From Vespa crabro (lineage: Eukaryota > Arthropoda > Insecta > Hymenoptera > Vespidae): DNA of 64,000 bases. Position numbers and translations under genes: made by a program. This document shows positions 1 to 13,400 of this stretch, piece after piece. Numbering within the stretch: position 1 is the first letter of the stretch; each line of letters begins with the position of its first letter. The stretch covers positions 976,001 to 1,040,000 of the forward strand of contig NC_060971.1 of the NCBI RefSeq assembly GCF_910589235.1, read 5' to 3'. The notes under the pieces were generated by a model, which was given only the letters and a program-made list of their open reading frames with translations, did no database searches and had not been told where the DNA came from.

Positions 1-557
1 CCAATTGTCATAATTAATGATAATTAATGATAATTTAAAGGAATTTTTTTTTTTAAGCATTATTCATTATTCAGGATTATCGAAATAATGAAGGAATAAA
101 TCAAATTAAAAAAATAATGATTTTAAATCAAAATAAGATAACTAAGCAAATTTAAAGAGATGAAAATAGTGCCATCTATATTGATATATGTGTAAGAGCA
201 ATCTCTTACACATCATATTTCATAAAAAGAACGTTTCTTTTAATACTAATTAAATATGAAAGAGACTCTACTTTTTAATATCCATTGGAATATTTCTATT
301 TAATCAACAGTTATATCTTCGTGGCCGTACATAGTCATACATCCTTGTCTCCAGTGAAAGCAGAAGAATATATTATAGAGAAATCAAAGTCTACATACTA
401 AAGTTCATTTGATTTTCGTGTATATATATACTCTTAACTATTATCACTTTGCACTTTGTTTCTGGTCATAACACAGTGAAGCTCCTTTGGAATTCTTTTT
501 TTTTCTTGGTGAAAATAATCAATTAAAATATTTTATGTGTTAAAAATTTTGTTTACA
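1..557. other. AT-rich upstream region of the first dehydrogenase gene
   Basis: No coding exon is seen. The stretch is AT-rich non-coding DNA that should hold the promoter and 5' UTR of the dehydrogenase starting at 558. No TATA box or initiator could be assigned with confidence. Confidence 0.5.
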
Positions 558-1703
558 ATGCTTAAGGTAATTATTATTTCCTATTATTTGATAACAATTG
601 AAAATATTGCTCCTGTATATTAAAGATGCCGATAACCATATGCGTGTACGTAAACGTACAACGTAAATAAAAATTATCGATTAATAACAATAAAAATTAT
701 AACAACGAATAGATAAATATAAATTAAATCTTATATATTAGGATCTAATGGTTTCGTATCTAATAAGGTAGTAGAACGAATGTATCTAATTAAAAAACAT
801 TTCAGAATACAGTAGCATTAATAACGGGTGGAGCCTCTGGTCTTGGTCGTGGAACTGTACAAAGATTTGTCAAAAAAGGTGCAAAAGTTGTAATAGCTGA
901 TCTTCCTAATTCAAAAGGACAAGAGCTTGCAGATGAGTTGAAAGATCAGGCTGTGTTTGTACCAACTGATGTAAGATTATAACAAGTTAATCTTTACTAT
1001 CTTTACAAGTTAACGATAACAAGTTAATCTTGTACTTATTAAAGTTTTACTTAAACATAGTATTTATATGATCTTCCTATATTAATTTCATGTAAAACAT
1101 ATATTTTTGTAGGTCACTTCGGAAAAAGAAGTATTAGTAGCTTTGAAAACAGCTAAGCAGAACTTTGGCAAGTTAACTGCAGTTGTAAATGCAGCAGGAA
1201 TAGCATGTGGTCTTAAAACATATGACTTTAATAAAAATCAACCGCATCAGTTGGAAATATTTGAAAAAATAATTAAAGTAAATACTATAGGAACTTTCAA
1301 TGTAATCCGTTTAGCTGTTGGCCTTATCGGTGAAAATATACCTAATGAAGATGGTGCACGTGGTGTTATAATCAATACAGCAAGCGTGGCAGCATACGAA
1401 GGACAAATGGGACAAGCAGCGTATTCTGCCAGTAAAGGTGCTATCGTTGGAATGACTTTACCAATTGCGCGTGATTTATCTAAACAGGGTATACGCGTTG
1501 TTACTATTGCACCTGGATTATTTGATACGCCGTTATTTAAATCCTTACCAGACAAAGTACGTGATTCTTTGTGCAAAATGATACCTCATCCACAAAGATT
1601 AGGTAAACCTGATGAATACGCACAACTGGCACAACATATCATCGAAAATCCACTTTTAAATGGAGAAACAATAAGGTTGGATGGTGCTCTCAGAATGACT
1701 TAA
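558..1703 (+). CDS. HSD17B10: HSD17B10-like mitochondrial 3-hydroxyacyl-CoA dehydrogenase type 2 (copy A)
   Basis: Short-chain dehydrogenase/reductase of the HSD10 (Drosophila scully) family. Family members are mitochondrial NAD-dependent enzymes of isoleucine and branched-chain acyl-CoA oxidation, and in animals also a subunit of mitochondrial RNase P. Coding exons are 558-566, 806-970 and 1113-1703, giving 254 residues; human HSD10 has 261. Visible motifs are the TGGASGLG nucleotide-binding loop (residues 10-17), Asp35 expected to favour NAD, NAAG (84-87), catalytic Ser149 and the YSASK motif with Tyr162 and Lys166. The first exon encodes only Met-Leu-Lys. A polyadenylation signal AATAAA lies at 1765. 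A second copy in opposite orientation lies at 14235-15475. Family assignment is firm; physiological role is inferred from the family. Confidence 0.95.
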
Positions 1704-2480
1704 CCTAAGAATTCGAATGTTTTTATATATTGAAATGGATAAAGGATATATATTGGGTTACTAAAATAAATCTCTTTATAATGCTATATATGATATAAAT
1801 TTGTGAATCAAAATATTATTTTGCTTTTATTTTTATGTTAATTTTGTATCTCTCTCTCTCTCTCACTCTTTCTTTTCCTCTCCTGTCCTTCCTTTTCTGC
1901 TCCAATCCGTAGGTAACATGAACTAACGTGATATGAAAGCTAATATATACCTTAACTAACCATTCGGTAGATGTCGTTATTTCTATTTCATATGTATGAC
2001 AGAAGGAATTATTAAGTAGTGGATAGCCTGTGCCCTTTCTATAAAGAAAATATGAAATTATTTCGAGATATTTTCAATCAAAAAGATTTTTATTCGTATT
2101 AATATTATATTTATGAAACGGAATAATTCCGTTTAATGCAGAGGTATTTCACCCCAATTAAAATGTTATATTTATTAATAAATAAAAAAAAACAAATTAG
2201 AAAGAAAGAAAAAAATTTCAATCGGAACAACGAGCGATGACTAACGTCACATGTTTCATGTGGTGTCAGCGCCCATTTAAAGCGTCATTTTGTTTTTCTA
2301 CAGATTACGTTCGTCACGTTTAATGGAAAAATTGTCAACATCGAGAACGCCCTTTGCTCCTAGTGTTCACGCGCGAGATATCAGATAATGCAAATCGTTC
2401 GTTCTTAACCTTGGTCAAAAAAATTTGACCTGACTAAGCGGACAACCGTTGCACCGAACACGTTATCATTGTGGAATGCA
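1704..2480. other. Intergenic region between dehydrogenase copy A and the BTB gene
   Basis: Holds the 3' UTR of the upstream gene, a short CT-rich run near 1850-1890, and from about 2200 a more GC-balanced stretch with no open frame, the likely promoter of the next gene. No further gene is visible. Confidence 0.5.
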
Positions 2481-2588
2481 AGTTCGTATAAAAAGAAAAA
2501 TTGAAGGCAACCATAAATTGTGTGGCTGGGAGGTTTATAAGTCGATGAGGTGGCTCTTAAAGAAGTGGTACTTGTCTACATTTAAATT
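2480..2588 (+). other. Candidate non-coding first exon of the BTB gene
   Basis: A GC-balanced segment ends at a canonical GTGAGT donor at 2589. The next acceptor (cag at 2906-2908) opens the exon that carries the start codon at 2919. This fits a 5' UTR exon spliced over a 320-base intron rich in TA and TG repeats. The left boundary is a guess. Confidence 0.35.
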
Positions 2589-2918
2589 GTGAGTAGTGTC
2601 TAATGTACATGTATATATATTATTTAAATGCACTAATAATTTATTAGACTTTTTGAGAATTTATTTTTGCTTTTATTTTTAGCATTCTTTATTACTCGCT
2701 TTATATAAATCAAGAACTTTCTAGTAGAAAATAATTGTACGTATATATAAATATATATATATATATGTATATATATATATGTATATATATATATGTGTGT
2801 GTGTGTATTTTATCAATGATTTAATTTTATTCTTTTTTCAGCTTATCACATTAATGTGTATTCTTTTGAAAAATCTTTAATTGATGATTTATGTTAGCTT
2901 CGTTACAGTTGGCCAAAA

Positions 2919-3296
2919 ATGACAAATCCAGCAGAAAGATTAAATTATTCGCAAGATAGTAGTAGCGATACAGAAACTGATTATAAAGAGACAGATCCAA
3001 GAGGACAACAAAGATTATACCAAAATAGATTAAGGTAAAATATTCATCATCAAAATATGGAACATAGTGCTCTTTGCAAATTCAAAATATTGAGATATTT
3101 TATTATAATAATAATTCCATTTTCATATTATACTTTTATTTACAATCAATTCAATTATTATATAAAATATTTGAGATTTGAACACGCATACATATGTGTG
3201 CATATATATATATATTATATATACACATATATATACATATACATATACATATATGTGTGTGTGCGTGCGTGGTGTGTATGTGCGTATATATATGTA

Positions 3297-3345
<49 letters not shown>

Positions 3346-5699
3346 TGATAATAGAAGTAGCCTATACTATCTCATTTCTTAAATGATAATATTTATAGAC
3401 TTGTAGCATGCACATTTGGTACTTTAAACTTGTTACATGCATGTCTCACATTCTTTAAATTATAAACAAACTACTCATCAATATCTGATGTTGGATCAGT
3501 AGTAAATAACAGTACAATAAAACAATAATATGTGTAATTATGAGAATACATTCATGAATTTAGTCAAGCTTTCAAGAAAGACAGTAAACTAATTTTATGC
3601 AAAGATAAATTATATTACAATTTGTAACTCATTATTTTGATTAACGAAGAGATATTACTGTGTGAAGTTGCCTCATACAAAGCTTGTCTTTTAGATATAC
3701 ATTTTGTGCTGATACATTTCTCATTGGCATGATGTAGCCACCATTCACACCACATTCATATTTTCTTAGTTGAATTTTCTTTAAACGTGTTCACATCATC
3801 TTATTAAAAAACTTAAATTAGTTTAAAATCAGTCAGTAAATGTCACTCGATGCTTGTCATTGGTAGCAAACATTAGTAAGGAAATGTGGTTGTTTTGCAT
3901 GTAGTTGTGGTGGTTCGTCCAAACCAAAACCTTGTCTGGTACAGAGGGATGGAAGCAACGATCGACACTGCCATTCTTATAATTCAGGCAGACATGGCAC
4001 AAATATAAATCAATCAAGCAGGTAATGCACAGAGGTAAAATATAGAGATCATTGGTAGCGCTTGTTTTTTTAGAAGTTCACTTCCTTATGGACATTGCTT
4101 CGTATTATTACATTATAGAATATAGAAATCAGATATTTCTCTATTTCAATTTTTCATAGATCATACATCAACTATTTTTTCATTTTCATATAAGTAAAAA
4201 CAGTCCACACCTTGTATTCTATAAGGTAGGTTTCTCTATTACTTTATTGTGTACCCAATGATGCTTTATATGTTTATTATCCTAATTTTTAGTTGCATCG
4301 GATTATTATTCCTTTTTTATCTATAGAAAACGATTATAACATAATCTTCTTATTTCTGTAGACTCCGTTCTGGAGTTGGGCTTGGAAAGAGTCAACAAAA
4401 CCAAAGTAGAGATATTATACCATGCAACAGTTCTGCTACAGAGGCTAGCATTCCACAAGGTAGCGATGAACGAATAACATTGATCGTCGATAATACGAGG
4501 TAAATTCAGAACTATGTTATATTTGTTTAATATAAATAAAAAAACGTACATGATATAACCGATATATAAATTCATTTTAGATTTATCATAGATCCAGCTT
4601 TATTTACTGCACGCCCCAATACAATGTTAGGACGAATGTTTAGTTCTGGTGTTGAATATGCTCAGCCAAATGAACGTGGAGAGTACAAAGTTGCCGATGG
4701 AATATCGGCTATGGTTTTTCAAGCTATTCTTGAATATTACAAAGGTGGAATAATACGTTGTCCTCCTACGGTTACCGTACAAGAATTACGCGAAGCTTGC
4801 GACTATCTTCTCGTTCCGTTTAATGCAAATACAGTAAAGTGTCAAAATTTAAGTAAGTTTATCGTTTTTGAACTATTGCAATAATTAATCAACATAAATA
4901 GAATATAGCCTTCTTGAATTGTTTTTTTTTTTTCGAACTGCTTTATTATAGGAGGATTATTACACGAATTATCTAACGAAGGTGCACGCTGCCAATTCGA
5001 AAGGTTCTTAGAAGATCTGATGCTGCCTTTAATGGTAAATAGTGCACGTAGAGGCGATAGAGAATGCCACATCGTTGTTTTATTGGAAGATGATATAGTC
5101 GATTGGGACGAAGAATATCCACCGCAAATGGGAGAAGAATATTCGCAGAGTAAGTGTTGAATATTAAATTCGTAACAAAAAGTAATTTTGATACCGAGGA
5201 GCGTGTTATAATATTTTGTTTCTCTCATGCAGCCGTCAATAGTACAGCTATGTACAGATTTTTCAAATACATCGAAAATAGAGACGTAGCTAAGCAAGTG
5301 ATGAAAGAGCGTGGCTTGAAAAAGATACGTTTAGGAATCGAAGGTTATCCTACTTATAAAGAAAAAGTTAAGAAAAGGGCTGGTGGTCGTGCCGAAGTCA
5401 TTTACAATTACGTTCAAAGACCATTCATACACATGTCTTGGGAGAAGGAAGAAGCAAAAAGTCGTCACGTTGATTTCCAATGTTTAAAATCTAAATCAGT
5501 TACGAATCTCGCAGAAGCCACTGCCGATCCGGTATTAGACGCCGGAGGAAATCCAATAAATGCTCTTTTGCAAGCCGCAGAACCGGTGCCTCAACCAGAA
5601 GCGGCACTGCCAATGGGTTCCGACGGTGATGTTGAAGGCGGCATAGGGTTGCCTGCCGATCAAGACCTTGGACCTTTACCACCCGACGAGTTATCATGA
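2919..5699 (+). CDS. BTBD10: BTB/POZ protein of the BTBD10/KCTD20 family
   Basis: Coding exons are 2919-3034, 3905-4021, 4362-4499, 4581-4852, 4952-5149 and 5233-5699, giving 435 residues. After a polar, Ser-rich N-terminal part of about 110 residues, the BTB fold begins at ERITLIVDNTRF and runs through LGRMFSSG and EYYKGGIIRCP. It is followed by the family-specific C-terminal domain (GLLHELSNEGARCQFE, RHVDFQCLKSKSV). Vertebrate BTBD10 and KCTD20 are reported to bind and activate Akt by limiting its dephosphorylation; the same role here is inference. The tail after about residue 375 is low-complexity, rich in Pro, Ala, Asp and Glu. A polyadenylation signal AATAAA lies at 5882. Intron 1 carries a long TA/TG microsatellite. 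The assignment rests on my recognition of the family, not on a search. Confidence 0.9.
3190..3344. repeat. Compound (TA)n/(TG)n microsatellite in BTBD10 intron 1
   Basis: Interrupted TATACA and GTGTGCGT blocks are followed by a pure TA run from about 3310 to 3344. Open frames across it encode only Tyr-Ile repeats and are not genes. Confidence 0.95.
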
Positions 5700-6659
5700 G
5701 CCTCATTCGTTTTACGTATGTACGTTCTTTGAAAGTGAATATATATATATATATATATATGTATATGTATATATATATAATACGAGGTATGTTTCTTATA
5801 TGCGATATTGATTGTGTTATTCAAAATACACCGTGTCCTTTCGATTCGCATCGATATAAATTTTTCCCATTTTGTACTATTAATAAAGTTTACAATGCGA
5901 TTTCTCAATAATCTTTTCTAATTCTTTGTATATATATTTTCTTTTTTTTCTTTTTTTTTTGTTTTGCCATTTTATTCTTTAGGCTCTTAAGGTTCTTCTC
6001 AAGGATAAGAAATGTTATATTACATGACCATTCCAAGACCATTCCAAAGAAAACCAAAGTCCTTTCTTTCCAAATATCGAACCTAATTAAGGTGAGATTC
6101 TTTTAATATTATCATTAATCCTTTAATAAATCCTTATAACTTTGAAATCACACGTTCATATATGTCTATATTTTTTTTTTAGGTTTTATTACATTTTTTC
6201 TTTGGCAACAAAATCAATTGTTGCTTAACATGTTAGTGTTTGATAAATGTTTCTTTTTTCTAAATACAAATTATACATTATATACTTAATCTACAGCAGA
6301 GATAGTATATGTCGGTATACTAATTATAACTTGGATTATTGTACCACACGTACTATATATGCTATACTATTTGTACCAAGTATAAATGAATAATTTATAT
6401 TATCATTAATATCATTATTATATTAAACGTAAGTTATACCTAATATAGTGTATACTTTAGTTTACACTTTACTAGTGTATACTTTAGTGTATACTTTAGT
6501 TAGTTATACCATAATAAACTAAAACTAAACTATAACTATATTGTACAATATATACTATACTATAACAAGTATATATAATTTATATTTTTTTAATACAAAA
6601 AAGAAGAACTTGTATCATATAAAGAATTAAAATAAGTTTTAATTACTTTACCAATTCCC
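5700..6659. other. Intergenic AT-rich region between the BTB gene and nervous wreck
   Basis: Contains a TA microsatellite (about 5739-5780) and the BTBD10 3' UTR. From 6300 to 6590 there is a very AT-rich block with repeated TAGTGTATACTTTA-like words. No coding potential is seen. Confidence 0.55.
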
Positions 6660-7122
6660 TTACTATCATAGGAATCTATCTTATCAATCGTCCTTGATAC
6701 ATTCTCCACTTCCGTTCGCCAAAAGAGTGAAGAAGTAAGGTCGGTAACCGTAGAGTATCGGTCGGTATTAAACATCATCTTGGAGGACCAACAACCCCGA
6801 AAGGAAAACCGGAAGTGAATCTGGTTCGACAAGCAGCCTCGGTGGCTATACGAAAACGTGCGGGAGGAGGTGAAATTTTCGAAGGTAGTGGAGCAACGAA
6901 GAAACGCAGGCGCTGATGCGATCAATAAACGGTCCTCCTACAGTCGAGGGCAAGAAATCAGTAGCGTACGAGTACGCGATCGCCTAGGGTGGGTGCGCGC
7001 ATTTGTTGTAGGACGAGAGACTTACGAAAACAGTGGGCCACCACCTTCCGGTGCGTGCGGGCGGTGTGAAAAACGAGCTGCCAAGTAGTGAGGGTTGCAG
7101 ACTAGGCGGCTCGTTCAGCAGC
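6660..7122 (+). promoter_or_regulatory. Probable promoter and 5' UTR of nervous wreck
   Basis: A markedly GC-richer, low-repeat segment sits directly upstream of the nervous wreck start codon at 7123 and runs into it without an evident acceptor, as expected for a 5' UTR and first exon. The transcription start is not defined by any motif I can name. Confidence 0.45.
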
Positions 7123-7421
7123 ATGCAACCACCACCTAGAAAAGTAAGCTAGTTAATCAAAAATCCTATCTCAAATTTTATCTTCATTTATCTTTTTCTT
7201 TTTCCTTACTCTTCCTTTATATACAGCTATACATCTCTCTCTCTCTCTCTCTCTCGCTCTCTGCTTTTTAAAATCAACCTTCACCCTTATAACCATCGTC
7301 ATACTCAATGAACTTTACCGAATTTCCCTACTTCTTGCGCATACTCAGCTTTCTATACTTTTCATAGTCACTTCCTTAACCGATAAAACTTAGCCGATAT
7401 GCTTAGTTATCTTTCTTTCCT

Positions 7422-7457
<36 letters not shown>

Positions 7458-10400
7458 TTTTTCTTTCTTTCTTTCTTACTCTCTTTCTCTCTTACCCTTT
7501 CTATCTCTCTGTATATCGATCTTCGACGTCACCGTACGCAAAAATCGACGTAAGCAGCGCCTCGACGGCACCACGATGAGAAAATCAATGCATGCTTCGG
7601 CGCACGTTTACGAATCTATGCCAAATGATCGTAGTTCCGTAGGTAATCGGGGCAAGGACCCGTGGATATGCTGTTATGAAATCAAACAGGATCAACCTAC
7701 GTGAAAGATGTTGCGTAAATGCTCGTATAGAAAAATATCAAAAACGTTCTTATTCTTCAATGCTTCCCCAATCCTTTAATTTCTGACCCACTTTGCATTA
7801 TCATCCGTCATATCTGTCGATGTTTCGATCTTTAATGATATCATCTAAGTACGAGTTTCGTGATTATTTCATTTTGATAAGATAACATTTAATAGATCGA
7901 GATATCTTAGGAATTGTAATAGAAAAGTTATCGTTCTATTGGATCTAAGTTCTATCTATGTATGTCGAATCAGTTTTTAGCTACCAAGGACGAATCGTTT
8001 TATCGGAAAAGAATTCTGAAGCTTTCATAGAAAAAAGATGGAAAAAAATTATTAATATTAATGGAAAAGTTAAAGTTTTCTTTTTAATAAATTCATTATA
8101 TTCTTTCATATTTTTAAAAATAGACAAAACTTTTTCATATAATTTTTTACTCCAGAAACTTTTCTTATAATCTCAACTATTGTTCTTACTGCTAGTATGT
8201 AAGAATGTAAGAAGAATTAGGAAATTTAGTGCATCGTCGGTCGCGTTACGTAATCGGTATATATCCTACACTTATAGTTTCTTAACATGAAAAATTCAAA
8301 CATCCAAAGATAGTTTTTAAATTATCCCGATGTATTGATCTTCTAGGGAAATTATGCAAAATTTCTTAAGAATGTACACACAGAACAGGCTGCAAAATTG
8401 CAAGCAAAAAATCAACATGAGTGCGATTTGCTGGAAGATATTCGGTGAGTTCAATGGGAACGGAACTTATTATTAAATAAAAAGACGTTTAAATATTATT
8501 ACATAATTAGACAACATGTTAATTTGATCAATCAAAAACTTGTTTCAGTAATTTTACAATTAAAAAATCCGCGATCGAAAAGTCATATTCTGAGGTAAGT
8601 TTAAAAAGTATTTCGTTATGTCATGAAAAAAAAAAAAAGAAAAAAAAGAAACAAATAAATTACGTTTCAAACGTGATCAAATGTTTTATGCGCGAATATA
8701 TTATAATCAAAATATTTCAGGCATTACTCAAAATATCTTCCGCATATTTGAATAAAAAGATACCAAACATTCCGGATCTCAAGGTTGAAGGGGGAGATGA
8801 AAAATGGTACAGTATTCCAATGATCTAATACTCATGATTGGTACGGGAAATTAAATACGTGGGAAACATTATAAATTATAGGAATATGTGGAATGTATGG
8901 AGAACGGTACTTGAGGAGAACGAAAAACTCGCGAGAGCTCGTTTAGCAGCTGTTGAAGTTTTTCAACAACAAATTGCCGATAACGCAAAAAGTTTAAAAA
9001 TGCACAAAATTCAAATTTCAAAAAAGGTACATTTTAATAAGGGTATATATATACCAAAAAATATGTGTGTGTGTGTGTATGTGCGCGCGCGCATAGTATA
9101 CAATATTATTCGAGTAGACACAATCTTTTCTTTTTTATTTATCTTTTAGGCAATCGACCAATTATTGATAGTACAAAAAGAATTACAAGCCTGTGTACAA
9201 GATGTTGATAAAACGAAAAAATTGTACTTCGACGAAGAACACAGTGCTCACGATGTTCGAGATAAGGCGAAAGATATAGAAGAAAAGTATGTGTCTAGAA
9301 TTGTTTATTTATACTATATACTTCAATTTTGATTATTTATTGCATTTATTTATTATTATATTATATCACATAGATTAAAGAAAAAGAAGGGTTCCTTCTT
9401 TCAGTCAATAACGTCACTGCAAAAAAATAGTGCTAAGGTAACATTAAATTATTTGACCTGTCTGAAAATAATTTAAACAAATGATGTATTATACAAATTT
9501 GTATTATAAATTAGGTAAGCTCAAAACGCGATGCTTTGGAAGAAAAATCAACAGGAGCTCGTAATGATTATCTACTTAGTCTTGCTGCTGCCAATGCTCA
9601 TCAGAATAGATATTTTGTAGTTGATTTACAATCTACTATGCAAGTAAGAATACATAACTTTTCTTCTTCTTCTTTATAGATATTTTTCCATCATTAGTAC
9701 GTTGTTTTTATACAAATGAATTTTCTAGTATTTGGAACAAGGCGTTTACGATAAAGTAGCTGAATATCTAACTCTTATGGGTCGTACAGAACTTCTTACA
9801 TGCCTGGCAACGCAAAATAGTTTTGGCAAAATTCGCGATCAAGCTCAACAGGTACGATTGATATTACATACACTCACGTATGATGTACGCGTTGTGTATA
9901 ATATCTTTGCAAGACCAAACTCGAGAGTTACATAACGAGATTTTTTTTAAAAGATTGATCTAATAATGTACTCATCCAACATATTATTTCGAAAAGAGAA
10001 AGAGAGAGAGAGAGTGAGAAAGAGAAAGAGTAATTCGTTACACGTTTTTACTTTTCAATAAACAAGAAACCAAGAGTAGTTATTTTTTACTTTTTCGATA
10101 AAAATGAATCTATAAGTAGTGTTTATTATTTTTTCACAGAAGATCTTGCTATGTACGTACGTGTGCGTATGTCTATATATACACATATATGAATATACTA
10201 TGTATATAAATGAATTACTAATTGCAGTTAAGTGTATGGTCTTACAGGGATATCCTGTTTAAGTTACATTTATGTACATTACCCATGTAATATTTGCAGT
10301 AAAGGATTTACATAGGTGTATGGGTATGATGTCGTTGAAAATTATGTTAAAAAGGATTTTAAATTAATATCGATTTTTTTATAGCTCACTAGGGAATATA

Positions 10401-13400
10401 ATATACAATGCTGCTGCCTATATTATCCTGTATTAAAGCAGCACATACAATATGAATTTGAACCTTGCGATAGTGATCCGGTAGATAGGTTCGTATCATA
10501 TTACTGAGATCAAATAAAATTCTTATGTAGATCATGATAATCAAATCAAAGTGGATTGTTTTTTACAACAGGATAACTGCTGATCATGCTGCTGCTACTA
10601 CTTTGGGTAAAGAAGCACGTCGCTGGTCGACGAGAATCGCTCGTGAAGTGGCTAGTATACGAGAAAATAATCGAAAATTACAAGTGCTTCAGCAGTTGAA
10701 GGAATCTGGACAAAAGGTAAAGAAAAGCCTTTTTGTTTATTATAACGACATAGATCTATAAAAAGACGTGTTAATTAAAATTTATTTTATAGACTGATCC
10801 TAGCGATCCGAACGGCCCTGATGTAGATACAAAAATGGATGAATTAAAACATAGTATTCGTCGGGCAGAGGTATTATTTAATATCACATAAAATTTCTCA
10901 TTTTCTTATATATACATACATACACATGTATATATATATATATATGTGTGTGTGTATGTGTGTATATACATATACACACACATACATGTATATATATATA
11001 AATTTTCGGTTGATAGACGGCGAAATTAAAAGCAGAGGCAAGAATAGAATGTCTTCGACATGGCGGAGGTCGGTTAAACAAAATAATTGTTGAGTAAATA
11101 ATAGAAACAAAAAAAAAATTCAAAATTAATTTAAAAATGTTATTTTTTTGTTCGTGTAGTGAACGTCGACGAATGGCTTCAAGAGGCTGAAACGTTGAGT
11201 GTCCAAGATATGCCAAGATCGGCCAGTTCTTTGTCAGTTAGAACTGATGCATCTGGCGCAGGGGTAATAATAAAGAATGTTGTAGCAAAAACGAATCATA
11301 ATAGAACCGTTCTGTCTTACACAAAAATACTTTCAAGCAGGAGCATCCTTCCTCGGAGTCGTTCTACGATAGTGATGGCGATGGCGGTAGTGATTTAACG
11401 ACAGTAGAAAGACCTGGTACTCGTAATGCATCACAACAAGAGGAAGAGATTCAAGAAGAAAGACAAAGGCACGACAGCGAGGAGGTTGATGGTAAGTATC
11501 CGTCATTATGAACTCTGTAGGAAATAAAGAAATAATGTCTTACCGTGTTTCAGCTATACTCGAGCAAGAGAAACAACGGATAGAGCAATTAACTGCTGGT
11601 TGGGACGATCCAATGTCTGTTGATTGGATAAACGAAGAGAAAGATGAACAAGTAGAAACTCAAGAACCTGCTCCTGTTCAACAAATATACAAATGCACGG
11701 CATTATATTCGTATACGGTGAATAAGACATTTTGTAATAATCCTTTTTTAGTTCATTCTTTTTACTTAGAGAATCGATCCTCTCGTTAGGCACAAAATCC
11801 AGACGAGTTGTCGATCGTCGAGAGCGAACAACTCGACGTTGTTGGCGAAGGCGATGGAGATGGTTGGTTGAGGGCACGAAATTATCGCGGGGAAGAAGGT
11901 TACGTACCACAGAATTATTTGGACGTTGAAAGAGAACCGGATACGTCTGGCCTTTCTTCTCAAGGGCCTAGCCTCGTCCAACAAATATCCTTCTCTTCTG
12001 TGGATTATACTTTAGACGATCACGATGCCGTTGATCCTGATGCTAATTTACAGCCCGCTATAGAACAGCAAGGCGAACAAGAGGCCATAATGCAAAATCA
12101 TATAAGTGGTAAGTTATTGTAAAAAGATATATGTCTTTTTAATTTTCATACGAATCGATGCATTATCTAATGATCGAGTTAATTACAGATATCGATCAAT
12201 ATTGTATCGCTCTTTACGATTACGATGCTACGTGCGAAGAAGAACTTAGTTTCCTCGAAGGTGATATTGTTAAAGTACTTAGAAAAGAACCGCATGATGT
12301 TGATGATGGCTGGTGGGAAGGAGAATTACGAGGATGCCGAGGATTATTCCCGTCTCTTGTTGTCGAACCATGTGCTCCCGATGGTTCACCTTTGACTCCT
12401 CAGGTTTGAAAATCGATATCTCGACAAACGTATAAATGAACGAATATATCTTTGATGAAAGAATTTTGACAATTTTCTTAATTTAGGAGGATATGACACC
12501 ACCGAGTTCTGCTCCACCTGTCTTTACACCGCCCGAAGTGCCGGAATTCTTGCTGGAACAGGAAGCCGCACAATTTATTTCAAATGGTAAACATTTCTCT
12601 CTTTTTCTTTTGCCTTTTATAAATACCGCGATAAGAAAAAATGATGAAATACTTTCAATATCGTTTAATTCAGAGATTTCCGATGATAAAACTGAAGAAG
12701 AACAAAGTGGTTTTGTGATAAATTTAACAAGGGGTCAAAAGGAACATTACGGCTCACAATTTGAAGAGGAGAAATCCGAGCCACCTGGAATAATCGGTAA
12801 GAGATTATTGTTAATGGATCTATAAAATCACATATTTGTATATTTAAGAAAACTTATATAAAAAGGCAGTATGATTTATTCGAATCTTACTATCCTAGTT
12901 GTGGAAGCATTCGAAGATGTGGAAGATAAGGTAAAGATACTCGCTTTAACGAGCATATGAATAAAATTGATTCAAATGTAGGAAATTCTGCGAAAATAAC
13001 TGTATAATATTTTTAATTTATTGTTGAACGTTAACGGCGAACGTTTTTTTTCTGTTTTTTTTTGTTTCGTTTCTCTTTTTTTTTTTTTCTTTTTCAAACA
13101 GACTACTGCTGGCGAAAAGGAGGAACAATTGTCGGAAAATGTAACGGACGATACTGCAGAAAATGTGAAAGAAGACTTTGGATTGGGTGTCGCACAAATT
13201 GTTATTACAGCAGCTACTCCAATGGAAGAAGTTGAACATCCGTTTCCAGGAGTAAATGAAAATACGGATGATACGGTGAAATCAACGGAAAGTTCTGAAG
13301 CAGATTTACCGTCAAGCGTTACTACAGATATGAATGAAAGCGACTGCAAGGAAGCTACTGTCATTATGAACGAACACGATGAACAAGAAGTTACAGAAGT

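Noticed and set aside
1247..1576. Minus-strand frame across dehydrogenase copy A, with a mirror frame at 14365-14688 across copy B
   Set aside because: Both are shadows of the real dehydrogenase frame on the other strand; their similarity only reflects the paralogy.
3057..3386. 109-residue open frame rich in Tyr and Ile
   Set aside because: It translates a TA/TG microsatellite in a BTBD10 intron.
4842..5297. 151-residue minus-strand frame over BTBD10
   Set aside because: It overlaps two conserved coding exons on the plus strand and is their antisense shadow.
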